This document shows, one piece after another, positions 27,797 to 39,751 of a stretch of 64,000 bases of DNA (its first letter is position 1; each line of letters opens with the position of its first letter). Below the pieces are notes generated by a model, which was not told the origin of the DNA, did no database searches, and saw only the letters and a program-made list of their open reading frames with translations. The stretch is from Parapristionchus giblindavisi (Eukaryota; Nematoda; Chromadorea; Rhabditida; Diplogasteridae): contig CALSFV010000048.1 in assembly GCA_943737045.1 (NCBI GenBank), positions 248,001 to 312,000 of the forward strand, given 5' to 3'. Both the position numbers and the translations under genes were made by a program.

Positions 27797-28324
27797 AACC
27801 ACGAACAAAATTACATCCGTTCTACGAATTCAGGGAGAAATTTGAATTGTTCACTGTAGCCATGAATCTTACTCTATTACTCCGTCTTACTCCACATTGC
27901 TTTATCATTCTTTACAGAAGTAATTACACAAAAACAAAAACAAGTAAATGGGAAGAGACAGTCACGTATAAAATGCCCGCTGAGTTCTCATATGTTACAT
28001 TTTAAAATATTGGACTGACATACTCGTGATCAGCACAACATTTGTCATAAAATGGCCGCTGAGTTCCCATCTGATACATTTTGAAATATTGTTCATTTCA
28101 ATATTTTGAAATGTTATTGTTCAGATTAGACTAGAGTAGATATGCATTTTTTTCGTGACTTTCTCTTCCCATTTACTTGTTTTTGTTTTTGTGTAATTAC
28201 TTCTGTAAAGAATGATAAAGCAATGTGGAGTAAGACCGAGTAATGGAATAAGATTCATGGCTACAGTGAAATTTCAAATTTCTCCCTGAATTCGTAGAAC
28301 GGATGTCATTTTGTTCGTGGTTAT
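27797..28324. repeat. Foldback inside the nest
   Basis: Arms of about 170 bp: ACGAACAAAATTACATCCGT on the left, with the complement ATGTCATTTTGTTCGTGGTT on the right, and shared AAAACAAAAACAAGTAAATG near the inner ends. The central part is AT-rich, without coding potential. Confidence 0.65.
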
Positions 28325-28719
28325 TTATTTTTATTTATTTATTTCTTTATCCATCAGTTAAAATCAAGAATAATGAATGAATGAAGCAATAAGGGAGTGA
28401 TGGAGTTCCGTCGCTTAAGCGATTTCGGTTGGGGAGTGGCAGCTTTAGCTGAACAATGATATTAAGGACGAATACGAGATTGAGTTATAATATTGTGAGG
28501 GGGCAAATTTAGTATCCCTGCACGGAATATATGGGGAGGGGAAGAGACAAGCTCTTGGGTGAGGGAGTTCCACGTGGACAGAGATCTAGAGGCACAAGTG
28601 GAAAGGGATTTGGGAATACAAAAAGGTAGTGATATCCTATAACGATGGCTAATTCTATTACAATCAATATAAGAGACGAATCGCGAGAAAATCGACCGTT
28701 TCGGAGGGTCCGCGGACAT
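28325..28719 (-). pseudogene. LINE 3' fragment (ORF2 C-terminus and A-rich tail)
   Basis: On minus an open frame (28719-28462) ends with a pattern usual for jockey/CR1-type ORF2 C-termini: R-x-LP-x-C, basic residues, then S-T-W-N-S-L near the end. It is followed by an AAATAAATAAA-rich tail at 28325-28350. The rest of the element is absent (5' truncation). Confidence 0.5.
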
Positions 28720-30474
28720 AGAAATTTCGACCCCCTGAAAAATTCAGATTAAGTACTTTGAACGATGCTCTATCGAACTGCGCTTTCCGAATTTGCATAT
28801 CTGTTCTCATTTTCGAGTAGTGGTAGGTCAAAGTTGGCAGGTACGGTATTTTTGGCTCGAATGTGCGTCAGAAAAATGATCATAACTCCGTTCAAAATAA
28901 TGATAGACACTTTTCCAAAAAAAGCATCGAAAGAGGAGATCTTGCGCAACATTTCCCAGTTGGTGACGTCATTTTTCGACCATGCTCCGGTGCTGGGCGG
29001 TCGGTTTTATGAAAAAGTGACGTAACTTTCCTAATCGGAAAAAGTGCACTTTTCTTCTATGCGCGTTTTGTTGCACCCATATGTGTCTAAAAATGACCCA
29101 AGTTTCAGAGGATTTCCGAATTGGAAAAAAAAAGCGTTGATTTTAGTGACGCGACCTCGGACCTGTCAAAGGAAAGAACGGCTTATTCCTTTATCAAGAA
29201 ACAGCAAAGGAGCTTAAATGACTCAAAAACATCCGAAAAAGCATTACGAGCTCAAAATACCCATATACGACAGTTATTTGAAACACAAAATCACCGAGTT
29301 CCGAAAAATTTGAAAAAACCCATATTTTGCTTTTCCACGTGGAAAAAACGTCTCAGTAATGTTAATTAATCTTTATAATATTTCTTATAATGTTTTTGAA
29401 CATTTATGTTTTTGGAAGTGAAGGCCTACCTGCTCTTAGAGCCGAGATATCCGCCATCGAGATTACACGCGCGCGCCCCAACTCCGCGCGATGTGTTGCC
29501 ATAAAATGAACGTTTTCCAGCTCAGAATGACTTAAAACAACTTGTTTCATCATTCTTATCACGAAAAAATACCTTGGAACAAGTTTTCTGTCTCTGTAAA
29601 AATCAGCAAAAGATTTGGATCGAACCGGGGTTCGAACCCGCTCGGTGTTTTTAGAGCGGTACCTATTTAGCTCTCGTTCATTTTATGGCAACACATCGCG
29701 CGGAGTTGGGGCGCGCGCGTGTAATCTCGATGGCGGATATCTCGGCTCTAAGAGCAGGTAGGCCTTCACTTCCAAAAACATAAATGTTCAAAAACATTAT
29801 AAGAAATATTATAAAGATTAATTAACATTACTGAGACGTTTTTTCCACGTGGAAAAGCAAAATATGGGTTTTTTCAAATTTTTCGGAACTCGGTGATTTT
29901 GTGTTTCAAATAACTGTCGTATATGGGTATTATGAGCTCGTAATGCTTTTTCGGATGTTTTTGAGTCATTTAAGCTCCTTTGCTGTTTCTTGATAAAGGA
30001 ATAAGCCGTTCTTTCCTTTGACAGGTCCGAGGTCGCGTCACTAAAATCAACGCTTTTTTTTTCCAATTCGGAAATCCTCTGAAACTTGGGTCATTTTTAG
30101 ACACATATGGGTGCAACAAAACGCGCATAGAAGAAAAGTGCACTTTTTCCAATTAGGAAAGTTACGTCACTTTTTCATAAAACCGACCGCCCAGCACCGG
30201 AGCATGGTCGAAAAATGACGTCACCAACTGGGAAATGTTGCGCAAGATCTCCTCTTTCGATGCTTTTTTTGGAAAAGTGTCTATCATTATTTTGAACGGA
30301 GTTATGATCATTTTTCTGACGCACATTCGAGCCAAAAATACCGTACCTGCCAACTTTGACCTACCACTACTCGAAAATGAGAACAGATATGCAAATTCGG
30401 AAAGCGCAGTTCGATAGAGCATCGTTCAAAGTACTTAATCTGAATTTTTCAGGGGGTCGAAATTTCTATGTCCG
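28713..30474. repeat. 1.76-kb near-perfect palindrome
   Basis: Two 800-bp arms (28713-29512 and 29675-30474) are inverted copies with only a few mismatches by eye (for example AATCGG against AATTGG near 29033/30155). A 162-bp spacer separates them. Any open frame in one arm is mirrored in the other, so none is taken as a gene. The weaker flanking symmetry (GAGACGAATCGC at 28675 and 30495) shows the inverted repeat once extended further. Confidence 0.9.
29605..29672 (-). other. tRNA-like sequence (B-box) in the palindrome spacer
   Basis: On minus the spacer contains GAGCGGGTTCGAACCCCGG, a good T-arm/RNA polymerase III B-box, preceded by GGTACCGCTCTAAAA. No full cloverleaf or acceptor stem forms. 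A decayed tRNA or tRNA-derived (SINE-like) promoter is likely. Confidence 0.4.
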
Positions 30475-31029
30475 GGGGGTGGTCGAAACTCTGGCGATTC
30501 GTCTCATAATATAAGTTATCGTATCGACTTTTTCAAAATTGAATCAGAAGGGGGATGATGTGAGCTACAACTTTGCTGTTGACTGCTAAGCTCTCAAATG
30601 CGAGAGGAATTAGCCATCTCTTCAAACGTGGGGGCGAGGCGGAGGGAGAGGAGGCACGGACGAGATAAGAATCGAGAGAGTGAGAGAGACCGAATTATCT
30701 GTCCCGAACTATTCGTTCCGTCTGGCAGGTGTGTCGAATTCTTCGAAGGGAAGGGGAGAGAGGGCGCGTCTCAAACGAATTGCCGAGAGAGAAGGGATGC
30801 GACTGACAAGGGGCACGAATTATTGTTGGTGTGCTATTAGACGTGTATTCAAAGGCTAATTTTACTCTCCGCTCTAGCAACACTCTCTCGTAGACAAAGA
30901 AAGCGAGAGAGTTTGGCCAGAGTGAAGAGCTTCAAATTAGCTCGGATTGTGCCTTTCAAACTGAACCTTCAAACTGATCGATAATTCTCTTGTTCATCTT
31001 TTTTTTCACCAGCCATAAATTCATCTACA

Positions 31030-32180
31030 ATGTATATTATATTTTATCTACGCCCGAGAGCGCAACGAGAAACAATTAGAAAATACGAGTGAAACATAAT
31101 GATACATGATGATAATGACTCTCATAAATGCTATGGTGAATAAAAGGGGGTGGGGTGCATAAGGTAAGAAATATATAGAGGTCAATCAATCAGGCAAACT
31201 GGGCTCATCTTGTCATCGTCTTTTCTTTCTCTCATGGTGGGAGTGAGAGTAGGAGGAATTATCCGAGGAAGAGGACTCGGTGACCAGGTTGACTCTGCTC
31301 CGAGAACCAGATGCTAGATTGCTAATGGGTATGGGTGGTGCTGAATTAAAGAGATATTCTAGAGGGAGAAGGGGATTAATGCTATGACAAGGGGATAAAT
31401 ATAGATGTGCAACTATTAATGAAGATATTGATACAATTATCGATAAACGGTAAACTTGGACAAATCTAATTGTGATAATCTATTTTTGTATATATTTAAA
31501 CTAGGCGAGCAACGTACATGAGATGGCAATTCACTTAATAATCTAGCTACTCTTCTAGAAAAACAATTGAATCGTGGAGTTGATCTAGTGAACTCAACAT
31601 GTATTCCGAAAGTATGTGATCTATCTCTGAGGGGTCTAAATGTAAAGAATCTATTTCTATCTAGAACTGTATCGCCATTCATAATCCTACGGGCGAAAAC
31701 TAAGTCAGTGATGACTCTCCTCTCATAAAGCGCTTGAAGACCAAGAATAGACAGACGATTTGAGTAGGAAGGAAGACCAAGAGGATAAGAAGGAGATGGA
31801 TAGCAACGATAGAATAGAATTCGAGTGAATTGTTCTTGGACCTTCTCTATTTGCTGACTATCTTTCTTAGTATAGGGGTTCCAGAAAGGAGAAGCGAAAT
31901 CAAGATGAGGAAGAACATAAGTACGGTAACATTTGACTAGAATATCAGGATTATTGACAGAAACGGCACGGAGCATTGTGAATAAGGCAGTTTTGGCTTT
32001 ACAAGTACGGTCATCAATTGAGGCATTTCTGAGGAGAGAGGGGACAATTTGGACGCCTAGATCACGTTGAGGGGATTGACTATAGAGAATGTGTACTAAT
32101 TTTATCTCGTTTTACCAAATTTATTCATCCCGCTTGTCACAATTATGTAAAATGAATAAATAAATAAATAAATAAATTTA
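31030..32180 (-). pseudogene. 5'-truncated LINE fragment (jockey/CR1-type ORF2 C-terminal part)
   Basis: An open frame on minus (31976-31437, 179 codons) shows the thumb/C-terminal pattern of non-LTR reverse transcriptases: YVLPHLDFASPFW, then VQEQFTRIL, L-x-L-x-LYERR and DL. The catalytic RT core is absent. Near the right edge, 32105-32180 holds a separate 3' tail with (TAAA)n on +. The fragment sits where T2 should carry sequence between exons 17 and 18, so T2 exon 18 now follows the A-rich tail directly. Confidence 0.65.
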
Positions 32181-32776
32181 AGCACGATGGTTCGATTCAC
32201 GAGAGAGGAGCGATTGTGGAAGAGATTGAGCGACTTCATGAGTTGGTCAATAATAACAAGGAGAGCTTCAAGTAAGCTATTGTATACTGAATTTTGTTGT
32301 TTCACAGAGAAGGGACTAAATCATCAGCTTTTTGGAAAAATTGCAAGTAATGAATTATCCCTTGAAACATCAAACCCGCTGCCTGTTTGCTATCACTTTT
32401 CTCTGCGATTTGGTTTGTTAAAGGCACACCACGAGATAACTTCAAACTCCCCGCTATGCGCGTGATCACTGCTCTAGGCCAGGAAATATCACTGGCCTAG
32501 CAGTGATCCCCCCGCAGGTCTACCCGCTCTGTCAACGTTCTCTCGCTTTGTTTGACTACGAGAGAGGGTGGCCAGACTTCAAAATTACCTCCGGATGTGC
32601 CTTTCGCACTAAACCACGGATTTTCAGTTTGCCCACATACTTCTCCGATTCATCATCACTTCCCAAAGAATTCGTTCCACTCCTTGCTGATCCTAATCTC
32701 TTTGATCAAGAATTGAAGGCTTTCAAAGGTTACACGACTTTTCCTTAATTTTCCCCTGAAATTTATTTTCCAATCG

Positions 32777-33564
32777 TTTATTTATTTATTTATTTATTTA
32801 TCATACATCCAATAAAGATGTGACAACATTTGAAACGAATAATAAATAAGTGAATAGGATTATCGGGAAAGTGGGTGGTAGGAATTGGGGAGGGAGAAGT
32901 GGGAGGGGAGTGCGGGTCTTCATATGTAGACTTAATAAGATCAAAGATCAACATGATCTAAGGTAGGTTGGCAAGACCTGGCGGGGGAGGAGTCCGCATT
33001 GATTCAATATATATCGGATTGAATCGAGTCTATTATGAAGAAGTGCACTAAAGTGGTGTGATGGTAATTCCTAATTTAGCAATAAGGTCAGGGCAGGAAA
33101 TTAATTTAGCTTTAATGATTGGGGTGCTATGTAATAGGGTGGGTGAACCAGTAACACAATGTAATTTGGTCAGGATACGGGCACACCTAACAGAAAAAGA
33201 TGAACGGAGGTTTTCACGTCTAGTTACAGGAATGTGAAATGCAAAACAAGATAATCGACCAAATGTAGGTTTAAAAACAAAGAAATGGCTAGATGGAAGA
33301 TCTACTTCACAACGAAGAATCTTTAAAGCATAAATAATATCGATCACTGTTCTTCTATGATAAAGGGTAGGTAGATTGAACAGAGCTAATCTATCAATAT
33401 ACTGAGGAGGGAATACATCTCTATGGAAACAGCGATAAAATAGGAGACGAGTAAAAAGATGTGAAACTTTCTCTAATTTACGAACAAGGCCCATAGATGA
33501 AGGGGACCATACGGGGGATGCATATTCTTACGGGGGATGCATATTCTACGGGGGATGCATATTC
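32777..33564 (-). pseudogene. 5'-truncated LINE fragment in T2 intron
   Basis: The minus strand carries an ORF2 C-terminal frame (33494-33048, 148 codons): KVSHLFTRLLFYRC, then LALFNLPTLYHRR and VIDIIYALKIL, typical of jockey/CR1-type elements. The tail is (AAAT)n at 32777-32803. T1 (14330) shows the uninterrupted site CAATCGTTTCAAG. The 5' end is marked by three copies of an 18-bp unit. Confidence 0.7.
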
Positions 33565-35814
33565 AAAAGTTTCAAGTAAATCAATTTCGATTGATTTTGG
33601 TAGGTTTGCGAATGTGATAAAAAAGTAAATTGAACGAATTTCAGATGAGAATCGTGAATTGTCTACGGACTACAGTGAGGCAGATGGAGCTGCGCTGCGA
33701 TTGGATAGTGGGGAGAATAATGAAGTAATATTATTTAATATAAATATATTGTTAAGGAAAAGGTAAAATAAGGTTTATCAAAGCGAACGTTTGGAGAAAA
33801 TGAGAAAAAAAGATAGTCAATTTGTTTTTGGATCATACAGCAAAAACAATCTAATGTAAAATGAATGTTAAGATTGAACTCAACAGTGTGAAGCACCATG
33901 AAGCTCAATTGTTAATATATTAAAGTTCACACCTTACAAATTTAAATCTAATGTGAATGCAAACTTGTACTTCATTTATGAAAATAGTAAAATTTAATTT
34001 TTTTAGGCAATCGAAGGACGAACAACTCTATCACCCGATGCACCAAAGAGCGGTGCTAAGAAAAGCGGTTAGTTTCTTTTTTTCATTTTGTTCCATAAAA
34101 TTACCACAATCATTCATTATCGACATTCATCGATTGATTTTCTAATTAGTGATCTCGGCTCGGAATTTCTTTTCTTCTTCTTCTAGAATCGTCATGGTCC
34201 GATTGGGGCGAGTGGGGATCGTGTCTGTGCGGTCAACAACTGCTAACGAGAGCGTGTGAGACGGACGATGGAATGCAGACGAATGGATGCAGTGGTATGC
34301 ATGCTATTGTATATATTCTATCAATGTTTATGCACACGAAACGAGAAATATATCGATAGCGAGAGCAAATAATGTCGGTAAAGATTTAGATGGATTCGTG
34401 TACAATGTGTGTGTGGGAGGACAATATGCATCATGATGAGGGTCGATATCGGTATGTTCCCCAAGCGATGTTACTCGCAGCTGCGGATCTTGTGATCTTT
34501 TAGACAGGAGGGGAATATATTGAAGTCGAAGGCGAAATAATGAAGTAGTTTTCTCGCGCGGGGGTCATACTGACAAGATGAGTGTGAGATGAACCCGAAT
34601 ATTAATAGAACAGTATTGTATGAATTTATATATACTATATTATAATCTCATTTTTATTTATATGAATTTTTAACCGGAAAGAAGCCGATGAGTGATTAGT
34701 AAAAGCGCTATTTGTGCAGACTTGTAAGCGGAGTGAAACATAACTGAACAATGACAATGAATGCGCTCAAGCACTCGTGTCACACGCTAGTTCAAAGTGA
34801 GAGAGAGAGAGATGGGAATAGCGGGGCAGCATAGATGCTGAGGCGACTTTACCAACACTGTGGTGTGCGGTCTGGTGTGTTTTCACAATAATGAGACGAA
34901 AGTTCATTAGTTAGAGAAAGGTTTGGTAGCGCGGCGGAGAGAGTTACAGAGAGAATCATTGGATGCCTTCTCGCTCGCACACCCTCTCTAATGCAGCCCA
35001 CCAAACCCGACAGGCATCTGCCTCGCCCTCTTTATATCATATCCAACTCAAGAAAACGGGGTTCGCCCTTCATCCCTTGTTCCCCGCTATTACAGAGGCT
35101 GAACTAACGTGGTCAAAAGAAAGACGTTTGGGAAGAGTTGGCTCTTCTAGTTTATCGGTCAGACGCGCTTGTTAGGGTATTCAACCCATCATCAATGACA
35201 AATTACAAAATCAGTGCGTCTCTAGGACGAAAAGAAATAGTTGTAATGCAAAGTTACTAGAGTTGCCGGTTCGAATTCGAATTCGAAGAATTCGCACCCC
35301 TTTCCCATCTCTCACCCTCTCTCCCTTTCCCTTCGAGGAATCGCACACACCTGCCAGATGGAACGAATAGTTCGGGACAGAGCGATTTATTCGCGCTCTC
35401 TCACTCTCTCGATTCCTATCTCGTCCCTCCTCTCCCTCCGCCTCGCCCCCCCCCCTCCAATGAGACGAGGCGGAGGGAGAGGAGGGAGGGACGAGATAGG
35501 AATCGAGAGAGTGAGAGCGTCTCCGTCGTTACGGCGGAGGTAACGGCGTAGGCACGTAAGGAAAATGTAGCGATGCATAACCCTTTGCTAGGTTCCTCCT
35601 ACGAGGCTCAATCGTGCTCTGGTGGGGAGTGCCCAAGTGCAGAAAGTTCACCCTTAACCTCTGCTCCCCGACCACCTCCCCCCTCAGTCAAAGACATTAA
35701 CCCTCAGGACTTATAATTAATTGGAAATATATAATAATTAATTAATAATTAAAGGAGGAATAATTGATCATGAGAAGATGAAGATTAGCTAAGCAGTCTT
35801 GAATCTGAATCAGT

Positions 35815-36450
35815 ATAGGTATCCTTAAACGACGGCAAAACGTTTGACGGCAAACGTGACGTCACATGCGTTGGGGGAGAATCTTTCGCAAACTCCTCTG
35901 ATTACGCTTGTAACGTCACGTTTGTCGGCAAACGATTTGCCAACACTGTACCGTCTTTTCTTGTAAAATGCATACATTATTATTATTATAACGTTCATGG
36001 ATACCAGGGCTGTGCATTCGTTTTTCGGTTTTTTACGTATTTTTCGGGTTTCCTCGAAAAACTTTTTCGACGAAAAATTTTTCGAAAAAATTCGAAAAAA
36101 TCAAAAAATGTTGTTACATAAAAAGGCACAAAATTTCAAAAATTTAAGACATTTTAACAAATATTTCAAATTCGACGACAATAATTACGCATTCACTAGA
36201 GTAAAAAATTTATATTTTTTTCATGTAAGCAGCTTCAATTAAGAATCACACACTTGCAATTCGTACATTTCCATTTTACCGATATTAAAATTTCGTGAAT
36301 TGATGTTTTCGAAGGAGAAAACATTGTTTAAACTTTTTTCGAATTTTTCGAATTTTTCGAAAAAAAAATTCGAAAATTTTCGTTTTTCGAATTTCTTTCG
36401 AAATATTTTTTTCGCACAGCCCTGATGGATACCTATACTGGAGTGTCGCA
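35815..36450. repeat. TGACGTCA inverted-repeat element interrupted by a hAT MITE
   Basis: Outer sequence: GACGGCAAACGTGACGTCAC on the left and GTAACGTCACGTTTGTCGGC on the right, then AACGTTCATGGATAC. The hAT-type insertion at 36005-36424 splits its right flank. Confidence 0.5.
36005..36424. mobile_element. hAT-type MITE with 8-bp target duplication
   Basis: Terminal inverted repeats CAGGGCTGTGC and GCACAGCCCTG, with the direct 8-bp duplication ATGGATAC at 35997-36004 and 36425-36432. The interior is an AT-rich TTCGAAAA palindromic sequence without a transposase. Ends and duplication length match hAT non-autonomous elements. Confidence 0.9.
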
Positions 36451-36729
36451 AAAGGGGGGGATCTAGCGAAAAAAAGACCTTTTATCACATTCCAGATTCA
36501 TTAGCAACACTGCTTGGCTAATTTTGATATTACAACAATAGTATTATTCAGAAAACGTAGCCGTTAATCCGGTAAAGCATGATTCTGTGCCTACAAGCGA
36601 TGGAGGTAAAATTTAAATCTATAATACTATTATAATATTATTATTATATAATAATCTATTATCATATAATTTTATTATATTATTATTATATAATATTTTG
36701 ACATTGACATTGAATCAACTTTATCAGCT

Positions 36730-37143
36730 TTAATGGGTGTTTCGTAGCAGGGTTGCCTTGAGGTTTCTCCATTCCGAACGATTATACCTTGCCACTTGCA
36801 AGAATTGTGGTCCAGCTGACTTCACGAAATCATCCCTCCATCTCTTGACTGGGCGACCTTGCTTCCTCTTGCAACTGGGGGTCCAATTGAGCACATTCAC
36901 CGTCCACCGATCATGACGCGATCTCGAGAGCCTCTCCACCCACAACCACTTCCGTTTTTCCGCCTCTCTAACAACGTCCTTGAATTTTGTAATGCCACGG
37001 ATCTGCTCATTGGTCACCCGGTCAAGTATTGAAACACCGAGAATTTTGCGTTCGAGTCTACATAATATACTATTATATAATAATCTACTATTATATATAT
37101 TTGATGGAATTACATTTACATTTAAACACTTTATCGAGATCAA
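36730..37143 (-). pseudogene. LINE ORF2 C-terminal fragment
   Basis: 137 codons on minus: ERKILGVSILDRVTNEQIR, then VVREAEKRKWLWVERLSR, GRPVKRWRDDF and a final SEWRNL. This is the standard C-terminal region of endonuclease-reverse transcriptase LINEs. The catalytic domains are missing. Confidence 0.7.
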
Positions 37144-37377
37144 CTAAGCGGTGGGTCACCGGATCTGTAGTGACATGAGATGGTTCCACTGATCCTTGTT
37201 GCGTGCAACGTTGATAAAGCCTGGCCCGACTATCTTCGGAATAAAATGAATAAATGGAATAAAATAATAATAATAATAATAATAAATTATCGATTCTTGA
37301 GCAAGAGAAAGTAACAAATATTCTGTAAATAATAAATATCGAATGAAATAGGAAGAACGACGAAAATGCTGCGATAT

Positions 37378-38190
37378 CTAGATCACAGCCTCGATACTAT
37401 TACGAAAAACTGCGGGGTTGGGAGAATTTACAATAGATAAATGAAGAGTATTCCATTTATTAACAACTCTATTAGACAAAAAACATCTAAATCTACGACT
37501 GGAAATCCTATGAAAGAGTAGCTTTTGGGGGTGTCCACGGTTTCTGTAGAGTGAATTGGAGAAAATGAACATTTTGCGGGGGTCGATATCGATAAAACCG
37601 TTAATGATCTTAAAGGTTGTGGTCAGATCAATGATGTCTCTACGGGTTGAGAGGGATTGAAGGTCGAGAAGGGACAGCCTGTGAGGATAGTCGATGTACG
37701 GGATACCACATCTACGAAGAACGATTCTGGAATAAGTTTTAAGGACAGATTCAACATGCAGTTGCAATGACGAGGACGACGGGGACCAAAGTTCACTACA
37801 GTACTCGAGCAAGGGACGGACATAGGTACAGAATAGACGACTGTATAAAGATACATTACGAGAAGTAAACGATCGATAGATATAGCAACATCTTGATTTA
37901 GCTTTACTTACTATGTTAGCAATGTGCTCACTAAAATAAAGCGAATTGTTGTAGGTTATTCAAGATCTTTGAATTGTGATACTATTGGGAGGGGGTTATT
38001 GTCAATAGTGAAGTCAACTTGAGGGTGATTTGTGCCCATGCGCATAATAGCAGACTTAGAACTAGACATAGTAAGGCCCCACAAGGAGCTCCAATCATGA
38101 ATACGGTCAAGGGCGGTTTGAAGAGTCTCACAGTTGTTAAAGGAGTAGACTTTGAGATCGTCAGCATGTTTAAAATGTTAAAGTGTTTAA
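37378..38190 (-). pseudogene. Jockey/CR1-type LINE fragment with RT motif C, frameshifted
   Basis: The 5' part on minus (about 38180-37970) encodes HADDLKVYSF, the RT active-site (ADD) motif, and DWSSLWGLTMSSSKS. A stop and frame change follow, then a 144-codon frame (37812-37378) with MLEYCSELWSPSS and LLDLQSLSTRRDIIDL. It is a dead, 5'-truncated copy in the T2 intron between exons 25 and 26. Confidence 0.7.
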
Positions 38191-38817
38191 ATGTAAATGT
38201 AAATGTAATGATGGAATAATTAATAAATAAATAATAAACCAATAATAATTTGAAAAAAAATCTTTGCTCGGACAGTAATCAATAAAATAGTGTGTGATAT
38301 GGAGCGTCATCTATCTACATCAGAGTCTACTCTTGATGTGAAATGTGAAATTTGAAAAATGAAAATGAAATGGAGCGTTGACCACAGTCATTCGGTTGAT
38401 TAAAATAATGATATGAACCAATAATAAATTGTAATTTCCAGATTCCGCATTCCCCGCTGGTGCCGACTACGCTGAGGGCGACGTCGAATACCAAGTTTAG
38501 TCCTAAAAAAGTCATTCCATGATACCTCAATCGGTGATCTACCGTAATCCCAGTATATCCGCTAGGCATCAAATGCTCAAATCTTTCATCCACACGTGTC
38601 TCGTCCAGGTTTTCTCGTACTTTCGCATTTATCGATTATTGTTGCATCTTTATTTCATGCATATCTATAACTATATTTGTTTGTGCAATGTGAAGTGTTC
38701 ATGAATATTCATTTACATAACTACCCATAACATCGCTTCTCTAAAGGATAAGCAAATTAATAATAAAGAGATATTTATATATCCTTCGCTGTTCGAAACA
38801 TCTCGATATAATTTTAA

Positions 38818-39105
38818 AGAAGGAGACCCTTGAATTGGCATGACTGACTCCCGCAACGCATAACGTGGGATAGAATGTAAATATTGTATGGAAATTTGCT
38901 TGAGTGACAATGGTAAAGTGAAAGAGTCAAGTATGCAAATCGGATATGCACTCTCTACTTGCCTGAAAAGTTGTACTTTCAATGCGCATAACAAGCTTCA
39001 AGTATATCATCACGCAATACGAAATATGTCGTTCGGTTCGTGTGATAAATCTCTATCATTCTACCCGAACAGTCTTGTTACGAAAAAACTTGAGGGTCTC
39101 CATCT
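38818..39105. mobile_element. TTAA MITE family D (unit copy)
   Basis: Same element and site as 848-1135. A third copy is at 51548-51835. Confidence 0.65.
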
Positions 39106-39535
39106 TTAAACGATGGATACACTCTCTCGTTTTATTTGTCTGCATGCAATATGGCCTTCAAAAGTTACGAAAATAAAGACACAATGATGCAAGATAATTT
39201 TATTTTCGCATCTTTTGAATAGCGCAAAAGAATTTCACTCTCCAATGTTATTAAAAGGCATACCGCTGTGTTCATGATGAACATATTTTTTTCTTCAAAT
39301 TCACTGAATGTTGAACATTCGCTATGTGCAATTGTTGTCATCTATATCCCATGTGTATATGTTCATTGATAATTTTGAAGAAAACCTCAAAAAGTAGTTC
39401 GAATGATATTTCAAAACATTTCTCGCAATTTCCAACTTAACATTAATTATACAAATCAACAAACAATAAGCGCGAAATACAAGTTGATGAGAGAGAAAAA
39501 ATTGAATGTACAGGAGGAAAAATTCGCAAAATTTA

Positions 39536-39608
39536 TGCTCCCGGGAGGGTTCGAACCACCGACCTTTCGGTTAACAGCCGAACGCACTGCCGATTGCGCC
39601 ACGGAAGC
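39536..39608 (-). pseudogene. tRNA-Asn (GTT), probably decayed
   Basis: Unit copy of the tRNA gene with three changes: discriminator G to A, one D-stem base (tolerated as G-U) and one T-stem base that leaves a U-U mismatch (GGTGG against CCTCC). The anticodon GTT is intact. The T-stem defect makes function doubtful. Confidence 0.6.
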
Positions 39609-39751
39609 ACTGATTCATGTTCATAAATATGTCAAAACGTGTGTTCATATATATTAGTAATACGAAGCATTCCTTCGAAACAGTACATAGTACTTTTTGT
39701 AAAGTTTAAAGAAAGTTTATCAAAACGATGCCAAGCCAATTATGTGCAGTA

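Larger units (their letters stand above)
27478..30830. mobile_element. Nest of concentric inverted repeats replacing part of the unit
   Basis: The outer shell is the GGGTTGCCGG element (27478-27690 left arm, about 30629-30830 right arm). The next shell pairs 27696-27802 with 30511-30628 (GATGGCTAATTCCCCTCGCA and complement). Inside are a small foldback (27797-28324), a LINE 3' fragment (28325-28719) and a large palindrome (28713-30474). To the left the sequence matches the unit up to position 4797 of copy 1; to the right it resumes at the equivalent of 13327. About 8.5 kb of unit, including TSP1 exons 1-17, is missing here. Confidence 0.7.
32183..38500 (+). pseudogene. TSP1-domain gene copy T2 (exons 18-26 only, interrupted)
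   Basis: Retained exons: 18 (32183-32271), 19 (from about 32628, lacking six bases encoding Pro-Val), 20 and 21 (about 33644-34068), 22 (34187-34294, TSP1 first half), 23 (35592-about 35712, cut before its donor), 25 (36552-36605) and 26 (38442-38500, TAG). Exons 1-17 are absent. Exon 18 is joined to a LINE tail (TTTAAG acceptor). A truncated LINE lies in the intron before exon 20, a hAT MITE before exon 25 and LINE fragments before exon 26. Exon 23 loses its 3' end, so a normal TSP1 protein is not expected. Confidence 0.7.

Noticed and set aside
28765..29025. Open frames repeated identically on both strands (28765-29025 and 30162-30422; 29121-29369 and 29818-30066)
   Set aside because: They mirror each other because they lie in palindrome arms; no start context, codon bias or recognisable domain.
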